A stretch of DNA of 64,000 nucleotides from Poriferisodalis sp965208895 (GTDB lineage Bacteria; Actinomycetota; Acidimicrobiia; Acidimicrobiales; Poriferisodalaceae). The position numbers were made by a program, and so were the translations under genes. Below the pieces are notes generated by a model. It saw nothing but the letters and a program-made list of their open reading frames with translations. It was not told the DNA's origin and made no database searches. This document shows, in pieces, positions 47,479 to 58,561 of this stretch (its first letter is position 1; each line of letters starts with the position of its first letter). The stretch is taken from positions 2,418,001 through 2,482,000 of the forward strand of contig NZ_OZ242363.1 of NCBI RefSeq assembly GCF_965208895.1, written 5' to 3'.

Positions 47479-48533
47479 CGGACCTCGTAGGGCTGGCCCA
47501 GCGCAGCCGGGTCGCGCATCCGGCCGAACAGGCCGGCGGCCGCCACCACGATGATCGTCACGACGAAGGGCAGCATCCCCACGAACTGTGCTGGGATGTC
47601 GAAGGTGTCGTTGAGCTGGAACTGGCCCTGCAACGCCGTGGTGAATCCGAAGAACAGCGCCGCCGCATACGCACCGAGCGGGGTTCGCCGCCCAAAGATC
47701 ATGACGGCGAGCGCCAGGAATCCCCGGCCGCCGGTCATGGCTCGGGAGAACGTGCCCACCGACTCCAGCGCCAGATACGCGCCGCCGAGGCCCGCCAGAC
47801 CGCCGGCCAGGGTCACATTCAAGTAACGCAGCCGGATCACATCGATGCCCACGGTTGCGGCGGCACCGGGATGCTCCCCGATCGCGGTCGTGCGCATACC
47901 CCACACCGAGCGCAGCAACAGCACGTGGAGCACCACTACCAGCACCAGCGCGAGGTAGGTGAGCGGCGGCCGGCTGAACAGCGCTGTGCCGACCACCGGG
48001 AGATCGGCGAGCGGCCCCAGCTCGATCGCCTGATACTTGGGCTGGCCCAGCGATCGGCCGCGGTCATAGAAGAACGACGTGAGACCCAGCGCCGCGATGT
48101 TCAGCACGGTGCCGGCGATGATCTGGTCGGTCCGCAGCCCCACCGCCATCGCCGCGAGCATCCAGCCCATGGCGAACCCGGTGCTGACGCCTGCCACCAC
48201 GCCCAGGAACAGCGAGCCCGAGATCGATGCGACGGTGAACGCGGTGAACGCCGACATCAGGAACTGCCCCTCGATGCCGATGTTCACGATGCCCGAGCGC
48301 TCGCCGATCATCCCGCACATGGCGCCGAGCACCAGCAGGGTGGCGCCGCGGACGGTGCCTGACAGCACGGCGGTGGTCTGTGCCCCGTCCCAAGCGTAGA
48401 AGCCCCACACCACCGCCACCAGCGCCGCCGCCGCGGCCAGCGACCACGCGCGCTGTGGGATCCACCGAAACGGGTTGGCGCCGGCGCGGTCGTGGGGCGA
48501 ACCGGCGCTCGGGTCCAGTGCCATCGAACTCAT
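47475..48533 (-). CDS. ABC transporter permease, BMP/nucleoside type (second permease)
   Basis: A 352-residue inner-membrane permease of the branched-chain/ribose-type family (BPD_transp_2). Around ten hydrophobic segments are visible, with the family motif GMIGERSGIVNIGIEGQFLM at about residues 90-110 (20 residues quoted) and GGLAGLGGAYLALESVG later. It overlaps the ATPase by 4 bp and follows the other permease by 94 bp. Confidence 0.93.
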   Translation of the reverse strand: MSSMALDPSAGSPHDRAGANPFRWIPQRAWSLAAAAALVAVVWGFYAWDGAQTTAVLSGTVRGATLLVLGAMCGMIGERSGIVNIGIEGQFLMSAFTAFTVASISGSLFLGVVAGVSTGFAMGWMLAAMAVGLRTDQIIAGTVLNIAALGLTSFFYDRGRSLGQPKYQAIELGPLADLPVVGTALFSRPPLTYLALVLVVVLHVLLLRSVWGMRTTAIGEHPGAAATVGIDVIRLRYLNVTLAGGLAGLGGAYLALESVGTFSRAMTGGRGFLALAVMIFGRRTPLGAYAAALFFGFTTALQGQFQLNDTFDIPAQFVGMLPFVVTIIVVAAAGLFGRMRDPAALGQPYEVR

Positions 48534-48627
48534 GACCTCCCGCTCGATTCCGCGCCGAATCGCATCAGATGTGCTAGCGAGACACTGCGCGCCGGATCGA
48601 GCCCTGCACAGACGCTGTCCGCGGCAG

Positions 48628-49737
<1,110 letters not shown>

Positions 49738-49786
49738 CCGACCACCTCAGCGCATTCACGGCCGAGGGCGGCAGCTCCGGGGGAGG

Positions 49787-52315
49787 TCAAGCAAGTGCCT
49801 CGTCGAACTGGTGCTGATGGAAAACGATTCGGAAGCGACCCTGCTCGCCACGGGGACCCAGCTTGACTTCTCCGCAGTCGATGGCGTCGGCGCCGCTCAA
49901 ATGCTCCTCCAGCGTGGCGAAGACCTGCTCCTTGTAGGTCGTATCAGCGTTGCCCGCGAGGTGCTCGCCTTTGGTGTCCACCACCAGCAGCCGGGCCGCG
50001 CGGTCGTCCGAAGCAGACAGTGCGACGAAGTCTGGCCAGATGCGGTCGGTCTGCCAGCCTCGCAGGTAGTAGTCGTGCGATTGTCGGGCGGCGACGCGAT
50101 GCCACCAGTCGATCGCTTCGTGTTCGTCGAGGTAGAACGCGAACTGGCGCTCGAGGTCGGAGTCGAACTGATTTTGGAACAGCGGGTCGAACAGGCTCTG
50201 CTGAACCGGCCGGCCGGCGTATTCGAACGTGTGGTCGCCCTCGCTCCATATGTAGGTGAATGTGTCAGCCATCTTGAAATTCGGCTCGCTGGCTTCAAGG
50301 TCGAACCGAATGTCTCCCGAACGCAGCTTCGACACGAATACGGCCTGAGCGGCAGCGTCGATCTCTGCGGCCAGGCTCTCCCGGACATGGTTCACATGCC
50401 AGCGGCGGTCCGCATAGATCTCGCCGTCGTCGTGGCCCTCTGCGCGCAGCGCACCGATGTAGCCGAGCGCAACACGCGAGGCCTGCCACGGATTGGGCAC
50501 CATGTCGATCAGTTGCCGGACGAACCAGACGATGGACACTGAATTGTCGGCCGTCATGCCCACGCGCCGAGTCAGCGAGGTTGAGATGCCGTCATCGTCG
50601 AGTCCGACACTGATGGTCTGCTCAGTCGCTTCTCTCTGACCGCTGCGGTGGTCTCCCGTATCGGGCACCTCCAGCGAGGCCCAGTCGATCCCGGGCAGGA
50701 TGTCGCGTTCATAGCTCAAGTCCACCCATGTCTCGTCCCGGCGTGCCAGTACTTTGGGAAGGAATATGTCGGCGTCACGGAACTGAGGGCGCCGCTCGAT
50801 AACGCGAGGCTCCACCGAGAGGACATCGGAGGTCTGCACGTCTTGACCGAGCCCGGTCAGACCTTCGTTTTCCAAGCCGTGCTTGACTGCGTTGACAGAC
50901 TCGTCTACACCGGTCTGCCAGCAATGCACGTAGCAGCGATCCAGAGCGGTCTCGCCGGTTCGGCGGGCACCGGGTTGGCGCATGACTCGTCCCATGAGCT
51001 GGGTGATCGCCGTACTGCTGCGTGTGTTGTCCAGCATGACCAGCACGTACGCGAAGGGACAATCCCAGCCCTCCATCAAAGCCGCCTTGGTGATTATCCA
51101 GCGCACCGATGAGTACGGCGACATGAGATCTTCGCCGGCGATCTCATCGCTCTGAGACGACTTCACACGTACCGATTCAGGTGCCTCGCCAAGTCGGCCG
51201 ATGAGATGTTCGCGCACGTCCTCGGCGTGGAGATAACCGGTGCCGCGCTGATCCTTGCCAGTCCGCTCCACGCGGATCACGCCGATGGGCCGTATGTAGC
51301 GCCCGCTGCGGCCTTCGAGTTGCTGCGCCGCGGCTGTCAGATCGACGAGGCGGTCGTGGGCGCGGGCCAAGGTGTCAGTCCAGTCGCCGTCGCTGGTGCT
51401 GACCTCCACCGGCAGCTTGATCATCTCCTCCCGGCCGAGATCGGCACCCGATATGTCCACGAGCAGGTTGCTGATGGCAGCGTTCGGCGTGGCAGACAGC
51501 TCAATCACCAACCGAGGGTTGAGCCGGTTGACAGCAGCCACGAAATCATCCGCGCCCTTGCCTCCGTAGGCCTTGTGCGCTTCGTCGAGCACCACCACCG
51601 GGCGCTGCATCTTGAGCACGTTGAACAGGCTGTGCTTGACGGTCCCGCTCGGGTTGGTCTCGAGATCAGGGTGGGTCTCAAGCAGCGCCGCGAAGGCAGC
51701 CACATCGTCTTCGCGAGGGAACAGCGTGGAGTAGCGGCCCGAGTCGCGGAACATCCTCAGGAACTCCTTGCCCTTACGCCGGTTCGCAGCGGGCAACATG
51801 AGCAACATGACGCACAAGTAGTTGTCGAGATCGCCTTGCTGGAGCCGGTCGTCCTTCTCCATCACCTTGACTCGGCCGCCGCTGGCAAATTCGAGCAATT
51901 GGCGGTAAGGATGCTGGCGCGTCCAGAACGCCTTGCGCGTCTGGGCGTAGATGGCCCGAGACGGCACGATCCACAGCACGAAACCGGTCTGCATCCCGAG
52001 ACGCTCCAGCGCAGCAGCGCCCAGCAGTGTCTTGCCGCCGCCGGTCGGGATCTTGAAGCAGACATGCGGTATCGAGCGGCCAGCACCGTCGTAGCGATCC
52101 ACATGGGGCCGTTCGCCCGCGAGAATGCTCTCGCTGCCAGACAGGGACGCCCACGCCTTTGCTGGATAGTTCGCATCGTCTGCGCTTGGCTCCAGACTCG
52201 CGCGAGACAGCACCAACGCGCGTTGCTCGTACTCTTGATGAGCCGTGGCGAGGGCCTGCTCCCATTCCGAGAATGCCCGGAGTGTCCGGCGCTGATACTC
52301 CTTCAGTTCCAGCAT
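49787..52315 (-). CDS. res: Type III restriction enzyme, Res subunit
   Basis: An 842-residue superfamily 2 helicase-nuclease. Helicase motif I is KIPTGGGKTLL (near residue 88), motif II LDEAHKAYGG, motif III ELSATPNAA and motif VI ITQLMGRVMRQPGA. The C-terminal end has a nuclease core, IWPDFVAL then LLVVDTKGEHL (PD...DxK). With Mod it cuts DNA away from head-to-head unmethylated sites after ATP-driven sliding. Full-length with no frameshift. It begins 34 bp after mod on the same strand. Confidence 0.93.
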   Translation of the reverse strand: MLELKEYQRRTLRAFSEWEQALATAHQEYEQRALVLSRASLEPSADDANYPAKAWASLSGSESILAGERPHVDRYDGAGRSIPHVCFKIPTGGGKTLLGAAALERLGMQTGFVLWIVPSRAIYAQTRKAFWTRQHPYRQLLEFASGGRVKVMEKDDRLQQGDLDNYLCVMLLMLPAANRRKGKEFLRMFRDSGRYSTLFPREDDVAAFAALLETHPDLETNPSGTVKHSLFNVLKMQRPVVVLDEAHKAYGGKGADDFVAAVNRLNPRLVIELSATPNAAISNLLVDISGADLGREEMIKLPVEVSTSDGDWTDTLARAHDRLVDLTAAAQQLEGRSGRYIRPIGVIRVERTGKDQRGTGYLHAEDVREHLIGRLGEAPESVRVKSSQSDEIAGEDLMSPYSSVRWIITKAALMEGWDCPFAYVLVMLDNTRSSTAITQLMGRVMRQPGARRTGETALDRCYVHCWQTGVDESVNAVKHGLENEGLTGLGQDVQTSDVLSVEPRVIERRPQFRDADIFLPKVLARRDETWVDLSYERDILPGIDWASLEVPDTGDHRSGQREATEQTISVGLDDDGISTSLTRRVGMTADNSVSIVWFVRQLIDMVPNPWQASRVALGYIGALRAEGHDDGEIYADRRWHVNHVRESLAAEIDAAAQAVFVSKLRSGDIRFDLEASEPNFKMADTFTYIWSEGDHTFEYAGRPVQQSLFDPLFQNQFDSDLERQFAFYLDEHEAIDWWHRVAARQSHDYYLRGWQTDRIWPDFVALSASDDRAARLLVVDTKGEHLAGNADTTYKEQVFATLEEHLSGADAIDCGEVKLGPRGEQGRFRIVFHQHQFDEALA

Positions 52316-52349
52316 GACTGCACTTTCGCGGACGGCATCGCTGTCACCG

Positions 52350-53978
52350 CTACGCCTCGTCGATCTGCTGGACCGCGAACGGAAGCTGGGCGAACATGAC
52401 CCTCATGTCCTTCAGCTCGTCCTGAGGGATGTAACGGGCCGTCGCGAACACCACTGCGTTGCGGTCGCGCTCGCGGCACATGGCCCCGATTGCTTCCGCA
52501 CGCGGTGCCGTCAGCACTGACTCGTTGGTCCGGAGCCACGCGATGTCGGGCTCATAGATGAGGTAGTAGTCGCGGGAATCATCGCTGAAGATCAGTCCGT
52601 TTTCGTCGCGCGTCGCCAGATCCTCCGTGCCAATCGACAAGCCCGTGGCGGAATGCACCAGCCATGCGGCAAGGTCGTCGAAGCTGGGCAGCGATTCGCC
52701 GCTGAGCATCCCGTTGCCGCTGGTGCGTTCACCCAGCGTGCAGAATGTGAACGTCCCCCCGAGACCTTCGCGGAGCGATTCGCCCCGACCCGTGTCCACA
52801 CCGGCGATCACGCGACGTATCCGTTCCGCCGTCACCTCATCGGCGTAGTCCTCGCATTCGACCATGATGAAGCGCCGATTGCCGCCGTCGGCCTTGTTCA
52901 GAGCCAGCACAGCATGCCCAGTCGTCCCCGACCCGGCAAACGAATCCAACACAATCGCCTCGGGGTCGCGCAGGAGCTCGACCAAATACTGAATGAGTTC
53001 CACAGGCTTTGGTTGAGGAAAGACACCTCCAACTCCAAAGATCGTTTGCAGGAGTGTCGTGCCGGTGGCATTGAAACGCACGATGTCGGGGTCGAGCACA
53101 GCGTTGGGAGGCTGGCCGGCCTGGACGTCTCTGAGGTATCGCTTTGCGCGAGGTGCCGTCCCGCCGAATTCGATCGCACCCGACGCTTCCATCTCTCGCA
53201 GCCGTTTACGCGAGTAACGGGGGTAACTGCCGGAGGGCGCCGACCACTCGACACCATTTTCAAATGTGTGGGTGTACGGCTCGAAGAAGTTGCGAGCGCT
53301 CAACGGGTCGAGCTTGTACGGACCCCGGCCGTCATTGTCATCGCGCGGGTAGTTCGCCGACTTGTCAGAGACATAACGGATGTACCGATCCGTTGACTCG
53401 CCGAACCATGATTTGTCCTTGGCATAGCTGACGACGTAGTCAGCGTTGAGGTTGAAGTCTTTGCTCGAGTTGCGCACCGTGTGCATCGCTCGACGGACTT
53501 GAGTGACAAAAAAGTTCTCTTCGCCGAAAATCTCGTCCATCATCATGCGGAGGTGATGGACCTCGTTGTCGTCGATCGACACGAAGATCACGCCGTCGTC
53601 GGACAGCAGTTGGCGCAGCAGCTGCAGGCGGGGCCACATCATCGTCAGCCACTTGTCGTGCCGTTCGAGATCCTCGCCGTCGACCGGGCCGTTCTCGGAC
53701 AGCCAGTGCCGCAACGCCGGGCTGTTGCCGTTGTCGTTGTAGACCCAGCCTTCGTTGCCTGTGTTGTATGGCGGGTCTATGTAGACACACTTGACGCGGC
53801 CCGCGTAGCGCGGCAGCAACGCCTTGAGGGCGTGCAGGTTGTCGCCGTGGATGATCAGGTTGTCATCGAATTCACCCGCTCCGACGGATCGGTCCGGATG
53901 CGGGACCAGCGGTCGCCACGGCACCACCAGATGATGGCCGTAGACATGGGACTTGCCCTTGAAATCCAGCGTCGGCAT
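52350..53978 (-). CDS. mod: Type III DNA methyltransferase, Mod subunit
   Basis: A 542-residue beta-class N6-adenine methyltransferase. DPPYNTGNEGWVYND (motif IV) is near residue 70, and LDSFAGSGTTGHAVLAL (motif I) near residue 345, with a long target-recognition region between them (about 130-330). It carries the specificity of the system and can modify DNA alone. The target site is unknown. No simple sequence tract suggestive of phase variation is visible. It lies 159 bp downstream of the BMP lipoprotein stop. Confidence 0.95.
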   Translation of the reverse strand: MPTLDFKGKSHVYGHHLVVPWRPLVPHPDRSVGAGEFDDNLIIHGDNLHALKALLPRYAGRVKCVYIDPPYNTGNEGWVYNDNGNSPALRHWLSENGPVDGEDLERHDKWLTMMWPRLQLLRQLLSDDGVIFVSIDDNEVHHLRMMMDEIFGEENFFVTQVRRAMHTVRNSSKDFNLNADYVVSYAKDKSWFGESTDRYIRYVSDKSANYPRDDNDGRGPYKLDPLSARNFFEPYTHTFENGVEWSAPSGSYPRYSRKRLREMEASGAIEFGGTAPRAKRYLRDVQAGQPPNAVLDPDIVRFNATGTTLLQTIFGVGGVFPQPKPVELIQYLVELLRDPEAIVLDSFAGSGTTGHAVLALNKADGGNRRFIMVECEDYADEVTAERIRRVIAGVDTGRGESLREGLGGTFTFCTLGERTSGNGMLSGESLPSFDDLAAWLVHSATGLSIGTEDLATRDENGLIFSDDSRDYYLIYEPDIAWLRTNESVLTAPRAEAIGAMCRERDRNAVVFATARYIPQDELKDMRVMFAQLPFAVQQIDEA

Positions 53979-54136
53979 CGGCCCTCCCCGCTTGCTCGAC
54001 CCCTATGAGCACCGTAGCCCTGCGGTGTCACAGAAACGGGGCGAGCGGGAGGGCAGCGCGGGACCAGCGAGATCGCTCACAACGAGGCGAGATTCCCGCG
54101 GCCCACGGCGACCGGCTCAGAACGTGGCTCGCTGGA

Positions 54137-55270
54137 TCAGCCCGGCGGGTAGCCGGTGGAGATCTCCCCGGAGTCGAGCAAACCCTTGATTGCCTCGAGG
54201 CTGAGCTTGAAGTCGTCGCTCACCGCGCTGTCGTGGTCGTAGAACGCCGCCAGTCCCACATCGCCAAGGTGATTGCCGCCCGGGAACTCGCCCGCTGCCG
54301 CCGCTTCGATCAGTTCCGCCACTCCCGGCGTTATCAGCTTCATGGCGCTCGTCAGCAGGCACGGCCGCGCCTCTGGCACGGTGTTCCACTGGTCAGTGTC
54401 GACACCCACGCAGTAGGCCCCCTCCTGGGAGGCGATCTCGATCAGGGCGCCGTTGCCGGTGGCGCCGCCGGCGCCGAAGATGATGTCTGCGCCTTGGTCG
54501 AGCGCTTGGCGGGCGGTGGCCGCTCCCCAGTCAGGATCGCCGAAAGCGATGTCAAGCCCGCCTGGGTGATATGTGGAGATGGTCTGCACCTGCGGGTTGG
54601 TGTATCGGGCGCCGTTCTCCCAGCCCTCCTTGAAGGCAACGACCGGCGGCACCAGATCGGTGCCGAGCACCGCGCCGACGATGTCGGTCTCGGTCATCAG
54701 CCCCGCCAAGGCGCCCGCCAAGAAGCCTGATTTGTCCTCGGGGAAGATCAGCCCTGTCAGGTTCGGGAGATTCTCGGCCTGAAACTGGTCGACGCCGATG
54801 AAGTCGATGTCAGGGTTCGCCGTCGCAGCCGCGATAGTGGCGTCGCCGAGACCGAAGCCGACCGTGACGATGACGTCCACGCCGTCTTCGACGAACAGGT
54901 TGATGTTGTTCTCGTAGTCCTTGGCCTCTTCGGTCTCGATGTAGCGGACATCGGCCCCGAGCGCTGCTGCGGCCTGCTGGGCGCCTTCCCATGCCGACTG
55001 GTTGAAGCTCTTGTCGTCCACCTTGCCCGTGTCGGTGACCAAGCCGATCTTGATCGGGTCAGACTCGTCGGGTTCGGCGGGAGCTTCGGTGACAGCAGGC
55101 GCAGTTGTGGCAGGTGCTGCCGCCGCCGTCGTGGGCGCCGGATCGTCGCTGCTGCCGCATGCGGCGCCGAATACCGCCAGCACGGCAACGAGCACGGCGA
55201 GCCGCCCGGTGCGTCGCACGGCGGATCGCCTCGTGGATCGCCTCGTGGATCGCCTCGCGAACAATGTCAT
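54137..55270 (-). CDS. BMP-family substrate-binding lipoprotein of the ABC transporter
   Basis: A 377-residue basic membrane protein (PnrA-like) family binding protein. The N-terminus is very basic (three RRST-type units) followed by LAVLVAVLAVFGAAC, a lipoprotein signal with the acylated cysteine near 40, and a Thr/Ala/Pro linker. The binding domain has IGLVTDTGKVDDKSFNQSAW, VIVTVGFGLGDATI, SGFLAGALAGLMT and GADIIFGAGGATGNGALIE, all typical of nucleoside-binding BMP proteins. It is the probable first gene of the transporter operon, now followed by mod-res before the permeases. ATG 55270 gives the complete signal sequence. Confidence 0.93.
   Translation of the reverse strand: MTLFARRSTRRSTRRSAVRRTGRLAVLVAVLAVFGAACGSSDDPAPTTAAAAPATTAPAVTEAPAEPDESDPIKIGLVTDTGKVDDKSFNQSAWEGAQQAAAALGADVRYIETEEAKDYENNINLFVEDGVDVIVTVGFGLGDATIAAATANPDIDFIGVDQFQAENLPNLTGLIFPEDKSGFLAGALAGLMTETDIVGAVLGTDLVPPVVAFKEGWENGARYTNPQVQTISTYHPGGLDIAFGDPDWGAATARQALDQGADIIFGAGGATGNGALIEIASQEGAYCVGVDTDQWNTVPEARPCLLTSAMKLITPGVAELIEAAAAGEFPGGNHLGDVGLAAFYDHDSAVSDDFKLSLEAIKGLLDSGEISTGYPPG
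55223..55258 (+). repeat. Three 12-bp tandem repeats in the BMP signal region
   Basis: GGATCGCCTCGT is repeated three times (the last copy ends in C), coding on the minus strand for the RRST units at the start of the lipoprotein. Slippage here would lengthen the basic region by four residues per unit without a frameshift. Confidence 0.7.
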
Positions 55271-55346
55271 CTGACCCTCCCGAATGCACGGGCCGCCGGT
55301 CTGCTCGTCCGGCGCACCTGAAGTGCAAGCACTGCCGATCACGAGC

Positions 55347-55748
55347 CTATTCCTCGACGAGTTCGACGAGCGTGCCGAGATTGCCCTTCGGGTGGACGAA
55401 TGCGACCGTCGTGCCACGCGAGCCCGGTCGCGGCGCAGTGTCGATCGGCACGGCGCCTGCGTCGAGCATCGCCTGCAGCGCTGCTGCGCAGTCGTCCACC
55501 CGGTAGCCCACGTGGTGCAGGCCTTCGCCCCGCCGCTCGAGAAACTTTGCAATGGGCGAGTCGGGCCGGGTGGCGGCGGTCAGTTGGATGTAGCTGTCGG
55601 CTACCTTGATCAGCGCCTCTTCGACGCCGTCGGCATCAACGGTCTCGCGGTGGGCGACCTCTGCGCCGAACGCCTCGGTGTAATAGTCGACTGCCGCATC
55701 GAGGTCCTTCACGGCGATGGCGACGTGGTCGATCTCGGTCAGGATCAT
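55347..55748 (-). CDS. epi: Methylmalonyl-CoA/ethylmalonyl-CoA epimerase
   Basis: A 133-residue VOC-fold epimerase that interconverts (2R) and (2S) forms of methylmalonyl- and ethylmalonyl-CoA. Motifs are EIDHVAIAVKDLDAAVDYY (metal His), GEGLHHVGYRVDD (His) and a C-terminal GTLVELVEE (Glu). ATG at 55748 follows AAGAGGAGAG. It lies 57 bp downstream of ccr in the same direction, which supports joint use in the ethylmalonyl-CoA pathway. Confidence 0.92.
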   Translation of the reverse strand: MILTEIDHVAIAVKDLDAAVDYYTEAFGAEVAHRETVDADGVEEALIKVADSYIQLTAATRPDSPIAKFLERRGEGLHHVGYRVDDCAAALQAMLDAGAVPIDTAPRPGSRGTTVAFVHPKGNLGTLVELVEE

Positions 55749-55805
55749 CAGCGTTGCTCTCCTCTTGGGTGCAATTGCGCGCACAGACGACGCCGTTTGG
55801 CTGCG

Positions 55806-57191
55806 CTAGCCGGCGGCTGCGCTGCCTGTCTCAGTTGACGCCGCTTCGAGCGACGCGGCGTGGCGTGCGAACAGCGTGATGCGGTCTTCGCCGATCCGCT
55901 CACGTTTCTCGTGGTCGGTGATGCCTTGCCCCGGCTCGTCGGCCAGGCACAGCACGCCGAGCTTGCCCTCGTGCAGGTTGTGGTGCACCTGCCAGGCGGC
56001 CAAGCCGGTCTCGTCGAGCGCGAACGTCTTGGACAGGATCGGCTGGATGCGTCCCTGGTCGATCAGGCGGTTCATCGCCCACGCTTCGGCGTAGTTCGCG
56101 AAATGGCTCGACAGGATCTGCTTCAGGCGCATCCACAGGTGCCGGTTGTCGTACTCGATCATGTACCCGCTGGTGGCGGCGCAGGTCACGATCTTGCCGC
56201 CTCGCTTGGTGACGAACACCGAGGCACCCATGGTTGAGCGCCCAGGATGCTCGAACACGATGTCGGGGTCGTCGCCGATGAGGCTGCGCACCTTCTTGCC
56301 GAAGCGGCGCCACTCGCGTTCGTCCTGGGTGTGGGGGTCGCTCCAGAAGCGATAGCCCTCGGCGCCGCGATCGATGGTGTGCTCCACGCCGAGCTGGCCG
56401 AGCAGCTCCGCCTTGTCTGGCGAGCTGACGACACCGACGGGCACACCGCCGCCGTTGAGCACGAGTTGGCAGGCGTAGCCACCCAGTCCGCCCGTGGCAC
56501 CCCAGATGAGCACCGAGTCGCCCTGCTTCATGCGAGCGGCGTTGTCGCCGACCAGCATCCTGTACGAGGTGGCGCCGCAGAGCGCGTTCACCGCCGATTC
56601 CTCCCAGGACAGGTGCGCCGGTTTGGGCATGAGCTGGTTGGCCTTGACGATGGAGAGGTCGGCGAGACCGCCGAAGTTGCTCTCGAAGCCCCAGATCCGC
56701 TGATTGGAGGCCTTCATCGAGTCTTCGTGCGCGGCGGGATCCTGATCGTCGACGTAGTTGCAATGGACGACGACCCGGTCGCCAGGCCGCCAGTTGCGCA
56801 CGGCCGAGCCGCACCGCAGCACCACGGCTGAGGCGTCGGAGCCGAGCACGTGGTAGTCGAGCGCGTGCCGGGCGCCCCAGCGGCTCTCGCGACCCAACCG
56901 GTCCAAGAAGCCGAACGTCGGCATGGGTTCGAAGATCGACGTCCAGACGGTGTTGAAGTTGATGGCGCTGGCCATCACCGCCACGTACACCTCGTCGGGC
57001 GCGAGTTCTGGCGTGGCGACCTCGCCGATGTGCACCGCCTCGCGGGGATCCTTGTCGGCCGAAGCGCGCCCCTCGAACATCGCCTGCTCATCGCGCCGTA
57101 CATAGGCCGCACGGAAGCTCTCCGGGATCGGCATGGCCTCGAGTTCGGGACCGGACGCACCGGCGGCGATGGCATCAGCGAACTGCTTCAC
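55806..57191 (-). CDS. ccr: Crotonyl-CoA carboxylase/reductase
   Basis: Catalyses reductive carboxylation of crotonyl-CoA to ethylmalonyl-CoA, the defining step of the ethylmalonyl-CoA pathway. A 461-residue zinc-independent medium-chain reductase with VMASAINFNTVWTSIFEP, the NADPH motif LIWGATGGLGGYACQLVL (18 residues) and ILSSHFANYAEAWAMNRLI. The residues FNTVW, HALDYHVLGSDASAVV and SFHF-like ILSSHFANY are characteristic of Ccr rather than simple crotonyl reductases. GTG at 57191 (VKQFADAI) is preferred; the longer frame reads into the divergent thiolase region. Divergent from the thiolase with 149 bp between starts. Confidence 0.93.
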   Translation of the reverse strand: MKQFADAIAAGASGPELEAMPIPESFRAAYVRRDEQAMFEGRASADKDPREAVHIGEVATPELAPDEVYVAVMASAINFNTVWTSIFEPMPTFGFLDRLGRESRWGARHALDYHVLGSDASAVVLRCGSAVRNWRPGDRVVVHCNYVDDQDPAAHEDSMKASNQRIWGFESNFGGLADLSIVKANQLMPKPAHLSWEESAVNALCGATSYRMLVGDNAARMKQGDSVLIWGATGGLGGYACQLVLNGGGVPVGVVSSPDKAELLGQLGVEHTIDRGAEGYRFWSDPHTQDEREWRRFGKKVRSLIGDDPDIVFEHPGRSTMGASVFVTKRGGKIVTCAATSGYMIEYDNRHLWMRLKQILSSHFANYAEAWAMNRLIDQGRIQPILSKTFALDETGLAAWQVHHNLHEGKLGVLCLADEPGQGITDHEKRERIGEDRITLFARHAASLEAASTETGSAAAG

Positions 57192-57340
57192 GGACCCGAA
57201 CGCTAACGGTGCGCACGGGCTGCAAGTTCCACTCTCGAGTGGCGCCCCGGCAGCCTCATGAGCCGTTTCGTACACTCGCCGTTCACACATCTGTCGCCCA
57301 GCCCGCGGGCTGGCGCGTCGATGCAGGCGAGGGGGTTGCG

Positions 57341-58522
57341 ATGTCTGGTTCGGTGATTGTCGGGGGCGCACGCACGCCGATCGGCAAGTTCAACGGCGGG
57401 CTGGCCGGCCTGAGCGGCGCACAGCTCGGCGGCATCGCGATCGAGGGCGCGCTGGAGCGGTCCGGTGTTGCGGCTGCCGATGTCGACTATGTGGTGATGG
57501 GCCAAGTGCTGCAGGCCGGTCAGGGCCAGATCACCGCCCGGCAGGCGGCGACGAACGCAGGGATCTCCATGGATGTGCCGGCCATGACCATCAACAAGGT
57601 GTGCCTGTCGGGGCTGAACGCGCTCTACATGGCCGACCAGATGATCGCGGCGGGCGACGCCGACGTGGTCGTTGCGGGCGGCATGGAGTCGATGACCAAC
57701 GCGCCCTACCTGCTGCCCGAGGGGCGCAACGGCATGCGCATGGGCTCAGCGACGGTGCTCGACGCGATGATCCACGACGGTCTGTGGTGTGCCTTCGACG
57801 ACGGGCACATGGGCGACGGCACCGAACGCGACGCGGCGAGTGCGGGCATCTCGCGCAGCGCTATGGATGAATACTCAGCACAGTCGCACGAGCGTGCAGC
57901 GGCCGCTCAAAAGGACGGGCGCTTCGACGACGAGATCGTGGCGGTGAGCATCCCGCAGCGCCGCGGCGAGCCGCTGGCGGTGCTCGACGACGAGGGCGTG
58001 CGACCGGGAACGACACCCGAGAGCCTGTCCGGTTTGCGACCGGCGTTCGCATCCGACGGTGCCGTCACCGCCGGCAATGCCTCGCAGATCTCCGACGGCG
58101 GCTGCGCGTTGATCGTCATGTCGCCCGAGGCGGCTGCCGAGCGCGGCATCGAGCCGCTGGCCGAAGTCGTGGCGTACGGCATGGTGGCAGGGCCCGACAC
58201 CTGCCTGCTGCACCAGCCGGCGAATGCGATCCGGCGGGCGCTGCGGCGCACTGACGTAACGGTGGACGATCTGTCGCTGTTCGAGATCAACGAAGCCTTC
58301 GCCGCCGTGGCAGTGGCGTCGACGGAGGATCTCGGCGTCTCGCCGGAGATCGTGAACCCGAACGGCGGCGCGGTAGCACTCGGCCACCCGATCGGCATGT
58401 CCGGGGCTCGCCTGGCGCTCACGCTCACCAGCGCGCTGCGCAGCCGTGGCGGCGGCCTGGGTGCGGCGGCGCTGTGCGGGGGCGGCGGCCAAGGCGATGC
58501 CGTCGTCCTGAAGGTCGCCTAG
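57341..58522 (+). CDS. Acetyl-CoA C-acetyltransferase (thiolase)
   Basis: A 393-residue biosynthetic-type thiolase that condenses two acetyl-CoA to acetoacetyl-CoA, the entry step of the ethylmalonyl-CoA route. The nucleophilic cysteine is in NKVCLSGLNAL (about residue 88), with GGMESMTNAPYLL, FEINEAFAAVAVAS, NPNGGAVALGHPIGMSGAR (His) and the C-terminal AALCGGGGQGDAVV (second Cys). ATG at 57341 is chosen since the frame upstream has no family sequence. Divergent from ccr, so the two may share control. Confidence 0.93.
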   Translation: MSGSVIVGGARTPIGKFNGGLAGLSGAQLGGIAIEGALERSGVAAADVDYVVMGQVLQAGQGQITARQAATNAGISMDVPAMTINKVCLSGLNALYMADQMIAAGDADVVVAGGMESMTNAPYLLPEGRNGMRMGSATVLDAMIHDGLWCAFDDGHMGDGTERDAASAGISRSAMDEYSAQSHERAAAAQKDGRFDDEIVAVSIPQRRGEPLAVLDDEGVRPGTTPESLSGLRPAFASDGAVTAGNASQISDGGCALIVMSPEAAAERGIEPLAEVVAYGMVAGPDTCLLHQPANAIRRALRRTDVTVDDLSLFEINEAFAAVAVASTEDLGVSPEIVNPNGGAVALGHPIGMSGARLALTLTSALRSRGGGLGAAALCGGGGQGDAVVLKVA

Positions 58523-58561
58523 CCGGCGTCACTGGCGAATCAACGGGCACCGGAGGCTCCC

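Noticed and set aside
54040..54120. A GC-rich imperfect inverted repeat (GCGGGA ... TCCCGC) between mod and the BMP gene, considered as another copy of the core element
   Set aside because: The inner sequence does not align with the 43-nt core and the arms are only 7 bp.
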